From: Selenomonas bovis DSM 23594
GTDB taxonomy: Bacteria; Bacillota; Negativicutes; Selenomonadales; Selenomonadaceae
Assembly (NCBI RefSeq): GCF_000381005.1
Contig: NZ_KB908392.1
Span: 1 to 64,000 of the forward strand
DNA length: 64,000 nucleotides
Direction: 5' to 3'
Shown here: positions 28,185-37,172 of the stretch, one piece after another
Layout of the letters: each line of letters begins with the position of its first letter
Position numbering within the stretch: position 1 is the stretch's first letter
Notes under the pieces: generated by a model
Seen by the model: only the letters and a program-made list of their open reading frames with translations
What the model was told of the DNA's origin: nothing
The model's database searches: none
Program-made: the position numbers and the translations under genes

Positions 28185-29432
28185 TCAGAAGAAGAAGCTC
28201 ACGCGGCCGAAGAGGGTCTTCGTCTTGATATCGGAGTTGGCGAGATCCTTGCCGTCGAAGTAGGAAGCATACGTGTGGATGTTCTTGAACGGAACATACT
28301 CAGCGCCGACTTCCCAGCCCTTCTTGTTCTTGATGTTGCTATACGTATCATACGTCGGAGCGAACGCCGTGTTCTCACCGAGGTAACGATAAGCGGCATA
28401 AGCGCCCCAAGTGCCGGCGTTCTCGTTCTGCGCGCCCTTGTAAGCGAGCTCGACATTGTATGCCTTATCGAAATCATCGGCTTCCGTGTTCTGCGCGTAA
28501 GCGCCGCCGAGCTTCCAGTTGCTGTCGAAGCGATAGCCGAGACCGACGCTCCAGACGTTCGCCGTATCTTCGTTGTTATCCTTGCTGTATTTCGTGAAGC
28601 CCTTGAGCGCATCGGAAGTGAAGTGACGATATGCAGCACCAGCGGAGAGCTTGCCCTCATCGCCCGTGAATGCGATACCCTGATAGTTCGCAGCCTGATC
28701 CTTGATGCTATTGATGCCGGACCAACGACCAGCCTCGAGCGTCGTCTTCAGGACGTTGCCGAACTGCACGCGCGCGCCGGAGAACTCATCATCGAGGGTC
28801 ATGCCCTCGGACTCATCAGAGAAGAGCCCCATCTTGCCGAGGCGGATGTCAAAGTTGTCGTACTTGCCTTCCGCATAGACGCGCTTCAGCTTTGCCGTGC
28901 TCGTGCTGGTATCGTCATTTTTCATGTTCATATCAGCATCCAGACGTGCGTGAACAGCCCAGTTGCTGTTCACCTCAGCGGTCGGATTCAGGCGGAAGCG
29001 GAGCAGGTCCTTGTTTTCTTTCGGCTGGCCGTCCTTGCGGTCGCTGTAATAGCGATAACGCATCTCGCCGTTCCACTTCACCATGTCAGCATTCTTCTCG
29101 AGGTTCGCGACGCGGACGCCGAGGTTGTTGAGCTCATCGGAGAACTCAGCGGCAAGCTTGTCGATCATGGCCTTGTCAGCAGCGGAGACGTCCTTCTTTG
29201 CCATAGCCTTTGCGACCATCTGTGCCATCTCATAGCGCGTGATGTTCTTGTCGCCCTGGAACGTAGCGTCGCCATAGCCCTCGATGACGCCGTCAGCAGC
29301 GAGCTGGGAAACAGCGTCATACGCCCAATGGTCAGCCGGGACATCGGAGAACGGGTTCGCAGCAGCGAACGTCGTGGATGCAGCGCCGACAACGAGAGCC
29401 GTCGTCAGTGCGGATACGAGAGTCTTTTTCAT
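28185..29432 (-). CDS. SLH-domain outer-membrane porin (OmpM/Mep45 type)
   Basis: This 415-aa protein has a signal peptide (cleavage after TTFAA), one SLH domain (about 25-80: DVPADHWAYDAV, GYGDATFQG, ITRYEMAQM), a short coiled-coil (about 85-115) and a beta-barrel (about 120-415) ending in Phe (RVSFFF). In Negativicutes such proteins tether the outer membrane to cadaverinated peptidoglycan through SLH and form pores. AGGAGG precedes the ATG. It has its own promoter and terminator, as expected for a major envelope protein. This gene is strong evidence for a Selenomonas-like host. Confidence 0.95.
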   Translation of the reverse strand: MKKTLVSALTTALVVGAASTTFAAANPFSDVPADHWAYDAVSQLAADGVIEGYGDATFQGDKNITRYEMAQMVAKAMAKKDVSAADKAMIDKLAAEFSDELNNLGVRVANLEKNADMVKWNGEMRYRYYSDRKDGQPKENKDLLRFRLNPTAEVNSNWAVHARLDADMNMKNDDTSTSTAKLKRVYAEGKYDNFDIRLGKMGLFSDESEGMTLDDEFSGARVQFGNVLKTTLEAGRWSGINSIKDQAANYQGIAFTGDEGKLSAGAAYRHFTSDALKGFTKYSKDNNEDTANVWSVGLGYRFDSNWKLGGAYAQNTEADDFDKAYNVELAYKGAQNENAGTWGAYAAYRYLGENTAFAPTYDTYSNIKNKKGWEVGAEYVPFKNIHTYASYFDGKDLANSDIKTKTLFGRVSFFF

Positions 29433-29567
29433 AAGTAACTCCTCCTCAGGAAGCTCTGCAGCACGCAGGCTCCCTCAACAAAAAAACCGGAGTTCCGGCG
29501 GAGAAGCAGGCCCTGATACGAGTGTCCATGTTTCCTCGATCGCACTGCCCTCGCCTGGAACACGTTT

Positions 29568-29596
29568 ATGTTAGCACAGGAACCCCACGGGTTCAA
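29568..29596 (-). promoter_or_regulatory. Putative porin promoter with a dyad over the -35
   Basis: On the minus strand, -35 TTGAAC (29591-29596) and -10 TAACAT (29568-29573) are separated by 17 bp. The inverted repeat GAACCC-CAC-GGGTTC (29580-29594) overlaps the -35, so it could be an operator. The leader to the porin ATG is about 135 bp. I see no gene in 29433-29820. Confidence 0.6.
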
Positions 29597-29820
29597 GGGA
29601 AGTAAAGAAATTCTAACGGAAACGGGAAGAAGATATTGGGAACAAACGACAATACGCGCATAAAACAAGAATCTGCGCCATTTTCTGTCAAGAGTGTGTG
29701 GCGAGACAAATCGTTCGATTCCCGACGAAAGCACCTCCTTCGAGAACACTGATGAACGCAAGCATTTTACCACTCACCTTGAGTGGATGAGCACACACTT
29801 CCTTCAGGCTCCTTGTGCGC

Positions 29821-29860
29821 AAAAAAGCCCCGCAGGGAACTTTTCGATCCCTGCGGGGCT
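29821..29860 (-). terminator. Rho-independent terminator of the sdh/fum operon
   Basis: A 13-bp stem (29826-29838 with 29848-29860) is followed by six T on the minus strand, 44 bp after the sdhB stop codon. Confidence 0.93.
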
Positions 29861-29903
29861 TCCGCTGTGACGGAGGAATGACTTTGCGCAAGCCGTCCGC
29901 GTC

Positions 29904-30659
29904 TTAGTGGTTGAAGATATTCTTGAGCGCCTGCTTGTTGACGTCGCGGTTGAGCTGTGCGAGGTACGTCGTAAGCTTGATGTTCTTCGGGCAGACCTCG
30001 ACGCAGTTCTGGCTGTTGCCGCAGCTCGTGATACCGCCTTTCGCCATGAGCGCGTTGAGGCGCTTCGGCGCATCGAACTTTCCGAGCGGATGCAGGTTGA
30101 AGAGATACGCCTGCACCGTCGGCGCCGGGCCGATGAAGTCGGACTGCGGACCGACGTTCGGGCATGCCTCGAGGCAGCAGCCGCAGGTCATGCAGTGCGA
30201 GATCTCGTAGGCCGTCTGTGCCGTGTACGGGTTCTGGATTGGCGCGTCCTTGACCTCCCATGTGCCGTCGATCTCGACCCAGCCCTGGATGCGCTTGAGG
30301 CTCTCGAACATGACGGAGCGGTCGATGAGGAGATCGCGGATGACCGGGAACGTGCGGGCCGGCGCGAGGTGGATCGGCTGGTCGAGCTTGTCGACGAGCG
30401 AGCAGCACGCCTGGCGCGCCTTGCCGTTGATGACCATCATGCAGGCACCGCAGACCTTCTCGAGGCAGTTGCACTCCCAGGTGACGGGCGCGACGCGCTT
30501 GCCGTCAACCGTGACGGGGTGCTTCTGGATCTCCATGAGCGCTGCAACGACGTTGAGGCCGGGGCGATAGTCCACATCGAACTCCTGCGTGTACGGCTTC
30601 TCATTCGGGCCGTCCTGGCGCTCGATGACGAATCTGACTTTTTTCTGTTCTTCTGCCAT
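29904..30659 (-). CDS. sdhB: Succinate dehydrogenase/fumarate reductase iron-sulfur subunit
   Basis: This 251-aa electron-transfer subunit has an N-terminal ferredoxin fold with the [2Fe-2S] cysteines (CNCLEKVCGAC then RQAC, about 63-85). The C-terminal domain carries a [4Fe-4S] motif CMTCGCCLEACP and a [3Fe-4S]-type motif CGNSQNCVEVCP. It passes electrons between the flavoprotein and the quinone-binding membrane subunit. In a succinate-forming anaerobe it probably works as menaquinol:fumarate reductase, but direction cannot be read from sequence. It is the last gene of sdhCAB. Confidence 0.95.
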   Translation of the reverse strand: MAEEQKKVRFVIERQDGPNEKPYTQEFDVDYRPGLNVVAALMEIQKHPVTVDGKRVAPVTWECNCLEKVCGACMMVINGKARQACCSLVDKLDQPIHLAPARTFPVIRDLLIDRSVMFESLKRIQGWVEIDGTWEVKDAPIQNPYTAQTAYEISHCMTCGCCLEACPNVGPQSDFIGPAPTVQAYLFNLHPLGKFDAPKRLNALMAKGGITSCGNSQNCVEVCPKNIKLTTYLAQLNRDVNKQALKNIFNH

Positions 30660-30676
30660 TTTCTATGTCCTCCCTC

Positions 30677-32578
30677 TTACTCTTTCTTCGCGACAGCGTA
30701 GTTACGGAGACGCGGTTTGATGAGAGAGTGCTCGAAATCGCGGTAAGAAACGACCGGCATCTCATTTTCCTTGTCGAAATTGACGATTGTCGTCCGCATG
30801 AACTTCGTGTCGTCACGCTCCATGAAGACGAGGTCGCCCTTGTCGTCCGTCGCGCGGCCCGTCTCCTTGTCGAAGTGGAACTCGCCGTGCTTCTTCGTGA
30901 CGCGCTCCTTGAGGTCGGGCGCCATCTCGTTCCAGTCCTTCTCGAGGATGATCTTCGCGTGGGCGCCGCGGCTCTCATCGCGCTGCAGTGCGGACTGCGT
31001 GATCGCCATCGCGTAGATGATCATGTTGCGGAGCTGGCGCACGAACATCGCCTCCTGGTTCGCCCAGTGGCCGCGGTCCGTGATGCCGATGTTCTCCCAG
31101 CGCTTGAGGATCTTCTTGAGCTCCTCGACGCACTCGCGGAGGCCGTTGTTGTCGCGCTCGACGGAGACGTACTTGTACATGATGTCGCCGAGCTCGTGAT
31201 GGAGCTGATGCGCGTTCTCCGGGCCGTTCATCTGGAGGATCTTCTCGAACTCGTCGACGGCGGACTGGCGCGCAGCCTCCATCTCAGCGTCCGTCAGCGG
31301 CTCGCCGTTCTTGCCGGAGCGTGCGTAGCGCAGGCTCTCCGGGCCGGAGATCGTGCCGGAGTACGCAGCCGAGAGCAGGGAGTTCGCACCGAGGCGGTTC
31401 GCGCCGTGGTACTGGTAGTCGCACTCGCCGGATGCCATGAGGCCCGGGATGTTCGTATGATGCTCGCGGTCGACCCAGATGCCGCCCATGGAGTAATGGA
31501 TGGACGGGAAGATCTCCATCGGCACCTTGCGCGGATCCTTGCCTACGAAATCATCGTACATCTCGAGGATGCCGCCGAGCTTGCGCTCGAGGTAGTCAGC
31601 CGGAATGTGCGAGAGGTCGAGGTAGACGCGGTTCGGGTTGTGCATGCCGAGACCCATGTGCACGACGACCTTGTAGATGGCGCGGGACGCGACGTCACGC
31701 GGCACGAGGTTGCCGTAGGCCGGGTACATATCCTCGAGGAAGTACCAGCGCTCTTTCTCGCCCGTCTGCGGGTTCTTGCGGTAGACCCAGACGCGTCCGC
31801 CCTCGCCGCGGCAAGCCTCGCTCATCAGGCGGTTCTTGTCGGAGCCCGGGATGGCCGTCGGATGGATCTGCAGGAACTCGGGGTTGCCGAGCTCCGCACC
31901 CTGCTGATAGACGGAGGAGACGGCGGAGCCGTTGCAGATCGTCGACGCCGTGCAGCGGCCGTAGACCTGGCCCGGGCCGCCCGTCGCGAGGATGACGACG
32001 TCAGCGGGGAACGAGACGATCTCCATCGAGTTCATGTTCTGCGCAACGATGCCGCGGCAGATGCCGTCCTTGTTCTTGATGATGCGGATGAACTCCCAGA
32101 ACTCGTACTTTTTCACGCCGCCCTTGACTTCCCAGCGGCGGACCTGCTCGTCGAGCGCGTAGAGGAGCTGCTGGCCCGTCGTGGAGCCGGCGAAGCAGGT
32201 GCGCTTGTTCTTCTGGCCGCCGAAGTTGCGGAGGTCGAGAACGCCCTCCGGCGTGCGCGTGAACGGCACGCCCATGCGGTCGAACATCTTGATGAGCTTC
32301 GGCGCGGCCTCGACCATGCCCTTGACAGCGAGCTGGTCGGCGAGGAAGTCGCCGCCGTAGACCGTGTCATCGAAATGCTCGTAGATGGAATCATGCTCGC
32401 CCTTCGTGTCCATGCAGGCGTTGATGCCGCCCTGGGCGCAGAGGGAGTGGGAGCGCTTGACGGGGCAGTAGGAGAAGAGGTCTACCTTGCCGCCGCCCTC
32501 GCAAATCTTGAGCGTCGCCATGAGGCCGGAGAGGCCGCCGCCGACGACGATGATCTTATTTTCTGGTTTGTTAGCCAT
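30677..32578 (-). CDS. sdhA: Succinate dehydrogenase/fumarate reductase flavoprotein subunit
   Basis: This 633-aa catalytic subunit with covalent FAD interconverts fumarate and succinate. Seen are the dinucleotide fold VVGGGLSGLMA at the N terminus, the FAD-histidine context HSLCAQGGINA (about 44), ATGGPGQVYG (about 196), the substrate-binding HPTAIPG (about 243) and GGIWVDREHHTNIPGL (about 367). The length and B. subtilis/epsilon-type layout match type B enzymes with one large cytochrome subunit, consistent with the adjacent sdhC. It starts 77 bp after the sdhC stop codon. Confidence 0.96.
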   Translation of the reverse strand: MANKPENKIIVVGGGLSGLMATLKICEGGGKVDLFSYCPVKRSHSLCAQGGINACMDTKGEHDSIYEHFDDTVYGGDFLADQLAVKGMVEAAPKLIKMFDRMGVPFTRTPEGVLDLRNFGGQKNKRTCFAGSTTGQQLLYALDEQVRRWEVKGGVKKYEFWEFIRIIKNKDGICRGIVAQNMNSMEIVSFPADVVILATGGPGQVYGRCTASTICNGSAVSSVYQQGAELGNPEFLQIHPTAIPGSDKNRLMSEACRGEGGRVWVYRKNPQTGEKERWYFLEDMYPAYGNLVPRDVASRAIYKVVVHMGLGMHNPNRVYLDLSHIPADYLERKLGGILEMYDDFVGKDPRKVPMEIFPSIHYSMGGIWVDREHHTNIPGLMASGECDYQYHGANRLGANSLLSAAYSGTISGPESLRYARSGKNGEPLTDAEMEAARQSAVDEFEKILQMNGPENAHQLHHELGDIMYKYVSVERDNNGLRECVEELKKILKRWENIGITDRGHWANQEAMFVRQLRNMIIYAMAITQSALQRDESRGAHAKIILEKDWNEMAPDLKERVTKKHGEFHFDKETGRATDDKGDLVFMERDDTKFMRTTIVNFDKENEMPVVSYRDFEHSLIKPRLRNYAVAKKE

Positions 32579-32655
32579 TCTTTATCTCCTTTGCTCGGAA
32601 CACGCGAGGCAGCGGAAAACCGCCCCGCATCCGGTTGACTTCAGGTATGCGCGAC

Positions 32656-33279
32656 TCAGAACAGGACGTAGTGCGCCATGAACGCAATCGTCACGAGGCT
32701 GAGTGCCGCGCACAGGAGCATGGACAGCACGCTCACGACATTCTGGACGCGCGGGCCCTTCGCGATGCCCCAGGTCATGCAGAACGTCGTGATGCCGTTG
32801 CAGAAATGGAAGATCGCCGCGAGCATACCGATGACGTAGAGCACGACGACCACAGGGTTCTGGAAGTAGCTGTCGAGGAGCTCATAGGAAATGGGCACGC
32901 CGCAGATGCCTTTCAGATAAATGCGGAGATAGAAGACGTGCCAGAGAAGGAACGGTACGAGGTACCAGGCAGTCCAGCGCTGCAGCGTGAACATCCAGTT
33001 GCGGATGTAGCCGAAGCGGCCGGGGTTGCAGTTCGCCTGCAGCGCGATGTAGACGCCGTAGACCGCATGGAAGATCAGCGGAATCGCGATGCCGAAGATC
33101 TCGAGTCCGTAGAAGATGGGGCGCGGGATGAGCTCCATCATCGCGAGGCCGCCGTTCAGGGCCTCCGGGCCGCCGAGCGACGTCGCATTCGTGAAGACGT
33201 GCTCAAGGATGACGATGCCGAGCACGAACAGGCCAACGAGCGAATGCAGGCGGCGCAGGTAAAAAGATACGTTATACAT
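32656..33279 (-). CDS. sdhC: Succinate dehydrogenase cytochrome b558 subunit
   Basis: This 207-aa integral membrane protein has five hydrophobic segments and histidines placed for two haem b groups (for example RRLHSLVG, VLEHVFT, FHAVYGVY, LLWHVFY, FHFCNGI). It is the single large anchor of type B succinate:quinone oxidoreductases. It anchors SdhAB and exchanges electrons with menaquinone. It follows the fumarase genes by about 95 bp and precedes sdhA. Confidence 0.93.
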   Translation of the reverse strand: MYNVSFYLRRLHSLVGLFVLGIVILEHVFTNATSLGGPEALNGGLAMMELIPRPIFYGLEIFGIAIPLIFHAVYGVYIALQANCNPGRFGYIRNWMFTLQRWTAWYLVPFLLWHVFYLRIYLKGICGVPISYELLDSYFQNPVVVVLYVIGMLAAIFHFCNGITTFCMTWGIAKGPRVQNVVSVLSMLLCAALSLVTIAFMAHYVLF

Positions 33280-33374
33280 TCTAAACCTCCTAAAATAATA
33301 CCCCGAGGCATGAGGAAGCGCCGCGTGGCCGCCCCGCAGGGGAGCGGCGCCGCGGATTCCCCTTCCTCCTTATA

Positions 33375-33941
33375 TCAGTACCCCTTGAGGGTGCGATATT
33401 TCTCCTGGTTGACCTCGTAGAGGCTATTGCCCTCGCAGTCGATGACGCAGATGGCGGGGAAATCCTCGACCGTCAGCTTCGCGAGCGCCTCCGGGCCGAG
33501 CTCCGGATACGCGAGGACTTCGTATTTCTTCACGGACTTCGCGATGAGCGCCGCAGCGCCGCCGACAGCCGCGAAATACGTGACGTGGTTCTTCTTCATG
33601 GACTCGATGACTTCCTTCGAGCGGGAGCCTTTGCCGATCATGCCCTTGATGCCCTGGTCGAGCATCGTCGGCGTGTAGGCGTCCATGCGGCCGGAGGTCG
33701 TCGGACCGCAGGAGCCGATGGGGTCGCCCGGTTTCGCCGGCGTCGGGCCGAGGTAGTAGACCATCTTGTCATGCCAGTCGATGGGGAGCTTCTCGCCTTT
33801 GGCGAGCGCCTCGCACATCTTCTTGTGCGCCGCGTCACGCGCCGCGTAAATCTCGCCGGTGATGAGCACCGCGTCGCCGATATGGAATTTCTTCGACATC
33901 TCCTCCGTGAAAGGAGTATGGATCTTGATAGGTTCTGCCAT
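33375..33941 (-). CDS. Fumarate hydratase class I, beta (C-terminal) subunit
   Basis: This 188-aa protein has the fumarase C-terminal fold (Fumerase_C) with GEIYAARDAAHK near residue 30, GPTTSGRMD (about 82) and the swivelling-domain ending AICVIDCEGNSLYEV. With the alpha subunit it hydrates fumarate to malate (or the reverse) using an oxygen-sensitive [4Fe-4S] cluster. It lies 23 bp after the alpha subunit and in front of sdhC, linking malate, fumarate and succinate in one operon. L(+)-tartrate dehydratases share the fold, but the sdh context favours fumarase. Confidence 0.92.
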   Translation of the reverse strand: MAEPIKIHTPFTEEMSKKFHIGDAVLITGEIYAARDAAHKKMCEALAKGEKLPIDWHDKMVYYLGPTPAKPGDPIGSCGPTTSGRMDAYTPTMLDQGIKGMIGKGSRSKEVIESMKKNHVTYFAAVGGAAALIAKSVKKYEVLAYPELGPEALAKLTVEDFPAICVIDCEGNSLYEVNQEKYRTLKGY

Positions 33942-33964
33942 GATGCTTCCTCCTCTTCCTCAAA

Positions 33965-34807
33965 TCAAAGCGTGCGCGTCTTGTGACGGCAGGCGTGGCA
34001 GCAGATCGTCACAGCGACCGGCAGGCCGGCGATGTGCGTCGGGCCCCACTCGATGTTGACGCCGAGGCAGGTCGTCGTGCCGCCGAGCTGCGGGCCGATG
34101 CCCGTCTGGTTGATGAGTTCGAGGAGCTCGTCTTCGAGCTTTGCGTATTCCGGCATGGGATTGTGCGAGTCCACGGGACGCGTGAGCGCGATCTTGCTCA
34201 TGACGGCCGCCTTGTCCATCGTGCCGCCGATGCCTATGCCGATGACCGTCGGCGGGCAGGGGTTCATGCTCGCGTGGAGGATGATGTCCATGACAGCCTT
34301 CTTCACGCCCTCGACGCCGTCCGCCGGCACGAGCATCTTGATGCCGCCCTTGTTCTCCGAGCCGAAGCCCTTGGGCTCGACCGTGATCTTGAGCTTGTCG
34401 CCCGGCACGATCTTCGTGTAGATGGCGCCCGGCGTGTTGTTGCCCGTGTTCACGCGGTTGAAGAGCGGCTCGCTCACGACGGATTTCCTGAGATAGCCGT
34501 CCGTGTAGCCCTTGGCGATGCCGTCGTTGACGGCCTGCTCGAGGTCGCCGCCCACGATGTGGAGATCCTGACCGACCTCGAGGAAGACGATCGTGAAGCC
34601 CGTATCCTGGCAATAGGGGCGATCCTCGTTTTTCGCAATCTCCGCGTTCTTGATGATCTGATCGAGTACGTTCTGGCCGACCGGGGACTTCTCCGTCTCG
34701 CGGCCGCGCTTGAGTGCCGCGTAGACATCGTCAGGAAGATAGTAGGCTGCTTCCTTACACATCTGGGCTACGTTTTCAGTGATTGTTTTTGCGTCGAGTT
34801 CTCGCAA
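33965..34807 (-). CDS. Fumarate hydratase class I, alpha (N-terminal) subunit
   Basis: This 280-aa subunit holds the [4Fe-4S] cluster; cluster-type cysteines are in RPYCQDTGF (about 64), MNPCPPTVIG and TTTCLGVNIEW. The start is probably the TTG at 34807: GGAGGG lies 6 bases before it and the protein then begins (M)RELDAKTITENV as in relatives; a GTG at 34822 lies upstream of that site. First gene of the fum-sdh operon, with a promoter at 34931-34959. Confidence 0.92.
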   Translation of the reverse strand: MRELDAKTITENVAQMCKEAAYYLPDDVYAALKRGRETEKSPVGQNVLDQIIKNAEIAKNEDRPYCQDTGFTIVFLEVGQDLHIVGGDLEQAVNDGIAKGYTDGYLRKSVVSEPLFNRVNTGNNTPGAIYTKIVPGDKLKITVEPKGFGSENKGGIKMLVPADGVEGVKKAVMDIILHASMNPCPPTVIGIGIGGTMDKAAVMSKIALTRPVDSHNPMPEYAKLEDELLELINQTGIGPQLGGTTTCLGVNIEWGPTHIAGLPVAVTICCHACRHKTRTL

Positions 34808-34930
34808 AGTAATCCCTCCCACTTAGAAGGAGCGCCGTCCCGCGCCTCCCCACAGCAATCAATAGAAAACCGCAGGGAAAGCGTCTGTCAGAGACCGCAC
34901 TCCGATAAAAAATCATACGCTCGTAAGGTA

Positions 34931-34959
34931 ATTCTATCACATTTGTTCCCTTGGTTCAA
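34931..34959 (-). promoter_or_regulatory. Putative promoter of the fumarase-sdhCAB operon
   Basis: On the minus strand, TTGAAC (34954-34959) and TAGAAT (34931-34936) are separated by 17 bp. It shares the TTGAAC -35 and spacing with the porin promoter. It begins just after the terminator of the rph-rdgB-yfcE operon. Confidence 0.65.
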
Positions 34960-34961
34960 GC

Positions 34962-34987
34962 AAGAGAAAAGCGGCGCGAGGCCGCTA
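34962..34987 (-). terminator. Putative terminator of rph-rdgB-yfcE
   Basis: AGCGGC and GCCGCT form a short GC stem (34970-34975 with 34981-34986) followed on the minus strand by TTTTCTCTT. It is 17 bp after the phosphodiesterase stop. Confidence 0.65.
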
Positions 34988-35003
34988 AAATAGTGAACTT
35001 TAT

Positions 35004-35492
35004 TCATTTTTGACCGAGCCTGTGCAGGCGCACCTCGGGCGCTTTTCCCGGCGCGAGATCCACCGTCATGAACGAACCGCGCGCAGCGTCGCGCGGGCGC
35101 GCAGCCGAGCCGGGATTGAGCACGGTGATCGGCGTGCCGGGAGTGTACTCCGCGACGTGCGTGTGGCCGTAGACGGCGATGTCGCAGTTCGCTTCCGCCG
35201 CCGCCTCGACGAGGAAGCGCGTGCCGTACTGGACGCCGTAGACATGACCGTGCGTGAGGAGGATGCGGTGCCCCGCCGCCTCGACAACGATCGTCTCGGG
35301 CGTGTTCGGGTTCGGCCAGTCGCAGTTGCCGGGCACGAAGCGGACATCTGTCTGCGCGATGGTCGCGAGGTACTGCGCGTCGCCCACGACGTCGCCCGCG
35401 TAGAGCCAGAGCTCCGCGTCAGGCGCCATGGCGAACACCGTATCGACGACATCGATCGCGCCGTGGGTGTCGCTGAGGATGCCGATCTTCAT
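35004..35492 (-). CDS. YfcE/MJ0936-type metallophosphodiesterase
   Basis: This 162-aa calcineurin-like phosphoesterase has metal ligands in GILSDTHG (N terminus), AGDVVGD (about 34), PGNCDW (about 55), TLLTHGH-like LLTHGHVYG (about 78) and YGHTHVAEY (about 110). Small family members act on phosphodiesters; the natural substrate is unknown. Its start overlaps the rdgB stop by 4 bp, so it is the third gene of an rph-rdgB-yfcE operon, an arrangement common in Firmicutes. Confidence 0.92.
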   Translation of the reverse strand: MKIGILSDTHGAIDVVDTVFAMAPDAELWLYAGDVVGDAQYLATIAQTDVRFVPGNCDWPNPNTPETIVVEAAGHRILLTHGHVYGVQYGTRFLVEAAAEANCDIAVYGHTHVAEYTPGTPITVLNPGSAARPRDAARGSFMTVDLAPGKAPEVRLHRLGQK

Positions 35493-36079
35493 GCGAGCAC
35501 CTCCTCCAGCTGCCGGACGAGCGCGCGCAGCGCCCTGCCCCGGTGGCTGATGGCGTCCTTTTCCGCAAAGGTGAGCTCCGCCATGCTCTTCTCCCCGACG
35601 TAGAAATACGGATCATAGCCAAAGCCGCCCTCGCCGCGCGGCTGCGTGCGGACTGTGCCGTCGCAGCGCCCGTCCGCCGTATACACCGTGCCGTCCGTAT
35701 CCTCGAAGACGAGCGCGCAGCGGTAGTCGGCCGCGGACTGCGTGAGGCCGCGCGCTGCAAGCTCCGCCACGAGCTTTTCGTTGTTCGCCGCGTCGTCGCC
35801 GTGCGTCCCAGAGAAGCGCGCGGAGTGCACCCCCGGCGCGCCGCCGAGCGCCGCGACCTCGAGGCCCGAGTCGTCCGCGACGCAGGCGCAGTGCGTCGCC
35901 AGCGCGTAGGCATGCGCCTTGATACGCGCGTTCTCCTCGAACGTCGCGCCGTCCTCGACAGGCTCTGGGACCTCCGCGAACGCGTCGAGCGCCACCACCT
36001 CGACGGGGAGATGCGCGAACGCCTGGCGCATCTCCCGCAGTTTTCCCTGGTTCTTCGTGGCAATCACAATCTTTTTCAT
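35489..36079 (-). CDS. rdgB: XTP/dITP (non-canonical purine NTP) pyrophosphatase
   Basis: This 196-aa enzyme of the HAM1/RdgB family removes ITP, dITP and XTP from the nucleotide pool. Family motifs are present: IATKNQGKLREM at the N terminus, VADDSGLEV (about 68), ARFSGTHGDDAANNEKL (about 85), GFGYDPYF (about 150) and the ending DAISHRGRAL. It lies between rph and the phosphodiesterase, with a 36-bp gap to rph. Confidence 0.95.
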   Translation of the reverse strand: MKKIVIATKNQGKLREMRQAFAHLPVEVVALDAFAEVPEPVEDGATFEENARIKAHAYALATHCACVADDSGLEVAALGGAPGVHSARFSGTHGDDAANNEKLVAELAARGLTQSAADYRCALVFEDTDGTVYTADGRCDGTVRTQPRGEGGFGYDPYFYVGEKSMAELTFAEKDAISHRGRALRALVRQLEEVLA

Positions 36080-36115
36080 GACTCCGGCCTCCTTTTCCCT
36101 GCTTTCCCTGCGCGC

Positions 36116-36862
36116 CTAGCCGACACGGCCGACGAGCCAGACGAGCTCACCGCCGAGTACATCCTTCTGATAGGAGATGAGCTCTCGGCAGCCTTTCTCC
36201 CCGTAGTCGAGGAGCGTCGTGAGCTCCGCGCGGCTGAACGGCCGCCCCTCGCCCGTGCCCTGCACCTCGACGAAGCGGCCGTCGCCCGTCATGACGACGT
36301 TCATATCGACGATGGCCTGCGAGTCCTCCTCGTAACAGAGGTCGAGGATGGGCGCGCCCTCATGGCTCACGCCGACGCTGACCGCCGAGACGAAGTCGCG
36401 CACGGGGAACGTGCCGCCCTTCTCGTAGAACGAGGCGCACGCCTCGACGAGCGCGACGAACGCGCCCGTGATCGACGCCGTGCGCGTGCCGCCGTCCGCC
36501 TGGATGACGTCGCAGTCGATCTGGATCGTGCGCTCCCCGAGCGCCTTCATGTCGACGACGGAGCGCAGCGCGCGCCCGATGAGCCGCTGGATCTCCTGCG
36601 TGCGGCCGTTCTGCCTGCCGCGCACTGCCTCACGCTGCGTGCGCGTGCTCGTCGCGCTCGGCAGTAGCGAGTACTCCGCCGCGATCCACCCCTCTCCCGT
36701 GCCGCGCTGGAAAAAGGGCACGCGGTCCTCGACGCTCGCCGCGCAGATCACCCGTGTCGCGCCCATCTCGATGAGCACCGAGCCCGCGGGATAGCGCTGG
36801 AAATGTCGCTGCATCGCATACGGCCGGAGCGCGTCCGGCGCTCGCCTGTCTGGTCTTGGCAT
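36116..36862 (-). CDS. rph: Ribonuclease PH
   Basis: This 248-aa phosphorolytic 3' exoribonuclease trims tRNA 3' ends. The N-terminal [58 protein letters not shown] and [14 protein letters not shown] motifs are all typical. It is the first gene of the operon with rdgB and yfcE. The gap upstream is filled by MITE sequences, and I see no clear promoter there. Confidence 0.96.
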   Translation of the reverse strand: MPRPDRRAPDALRPYAMQRHFQRYPAGSVLIEMGATRVICAASVEDRVPFFQRGTGEGWIAAEYSLLPSATSTRTQREAVRGRQNGRTQEIQRLIGRALRSVVDMKALGERTIQIDCDVIQADGGTRTASITGAFVALVEACASFYEKGGTFPVRDFVSAVSVGVSHEGAPILDLCYEEDSQAIVDMNVVMTGDGRFVEVQGTGEGRPFSRAELTTLLDYGEKGCRELISYQKDVLGGELVWLVGRVG

Positions 36863-36922
36863 CTATCTGACTTCCTCTCTGATATACATTGATGATAGCA
36901 CCACGAGCTATATTCCCGCTTA

Positions 36923-37084
36923 AGGAAGCACTGATTAAATGAAGTGCTCCGGATTTACGTGGATGCGCTGTATCTCTCTAGGAGACAAACCGCAGGCGTA
37001 GCCGAAGCTACGCTGAGGTTTGTCGACGACGAGAGGACAGCGCAGACGCGTGAAGACGGAGTGCTGAATTAATCAGTGCTTCCT
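36923..37084. mobile_element. Family B MITE, copy 1 (about 162 bp)
   Basis: The 16-bp terminal inverted repeats are AGGAAGCACTGATTAA (left) and its complement (right). TA dinucleotides flank both ends (36921-36922, 37085-37086). The inside is one long imperfect palindrome with core GCGTAGC-CGAA-GCTACGC. It has no coding capacity. Related copies are at 54299-54461 and 58479-58640. TA target and size suggest mobilisation by an IS630/Tc1-mariner-type transposase; that is inference. Confidence 0.88.
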
Positions 37085-37086
37085 TA

Positions 37087-37172
37087 AGGAAACGCTGATT
37101 AATAGTTGAACCGCGCATCCACTTTATCCACTTCAAGTAAGTGGAAAAATCTTGCATTAATCAGCGCTTCCT
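37087..37172. mobile_element. Short family B derivative (86 bp) abutting copy 1
   Basis: The ends AGGAAACGCTGATTAA and (complement of) AGGAAGCGCTGATTAA match the family B termini with one mismatch. The interior is different and shorter and holds a CCACTT...AAGTGG hairpin. It shares the TA at 37085-37086 with copy 1; the right flank is GA, not TA. Confidence 0.75.
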
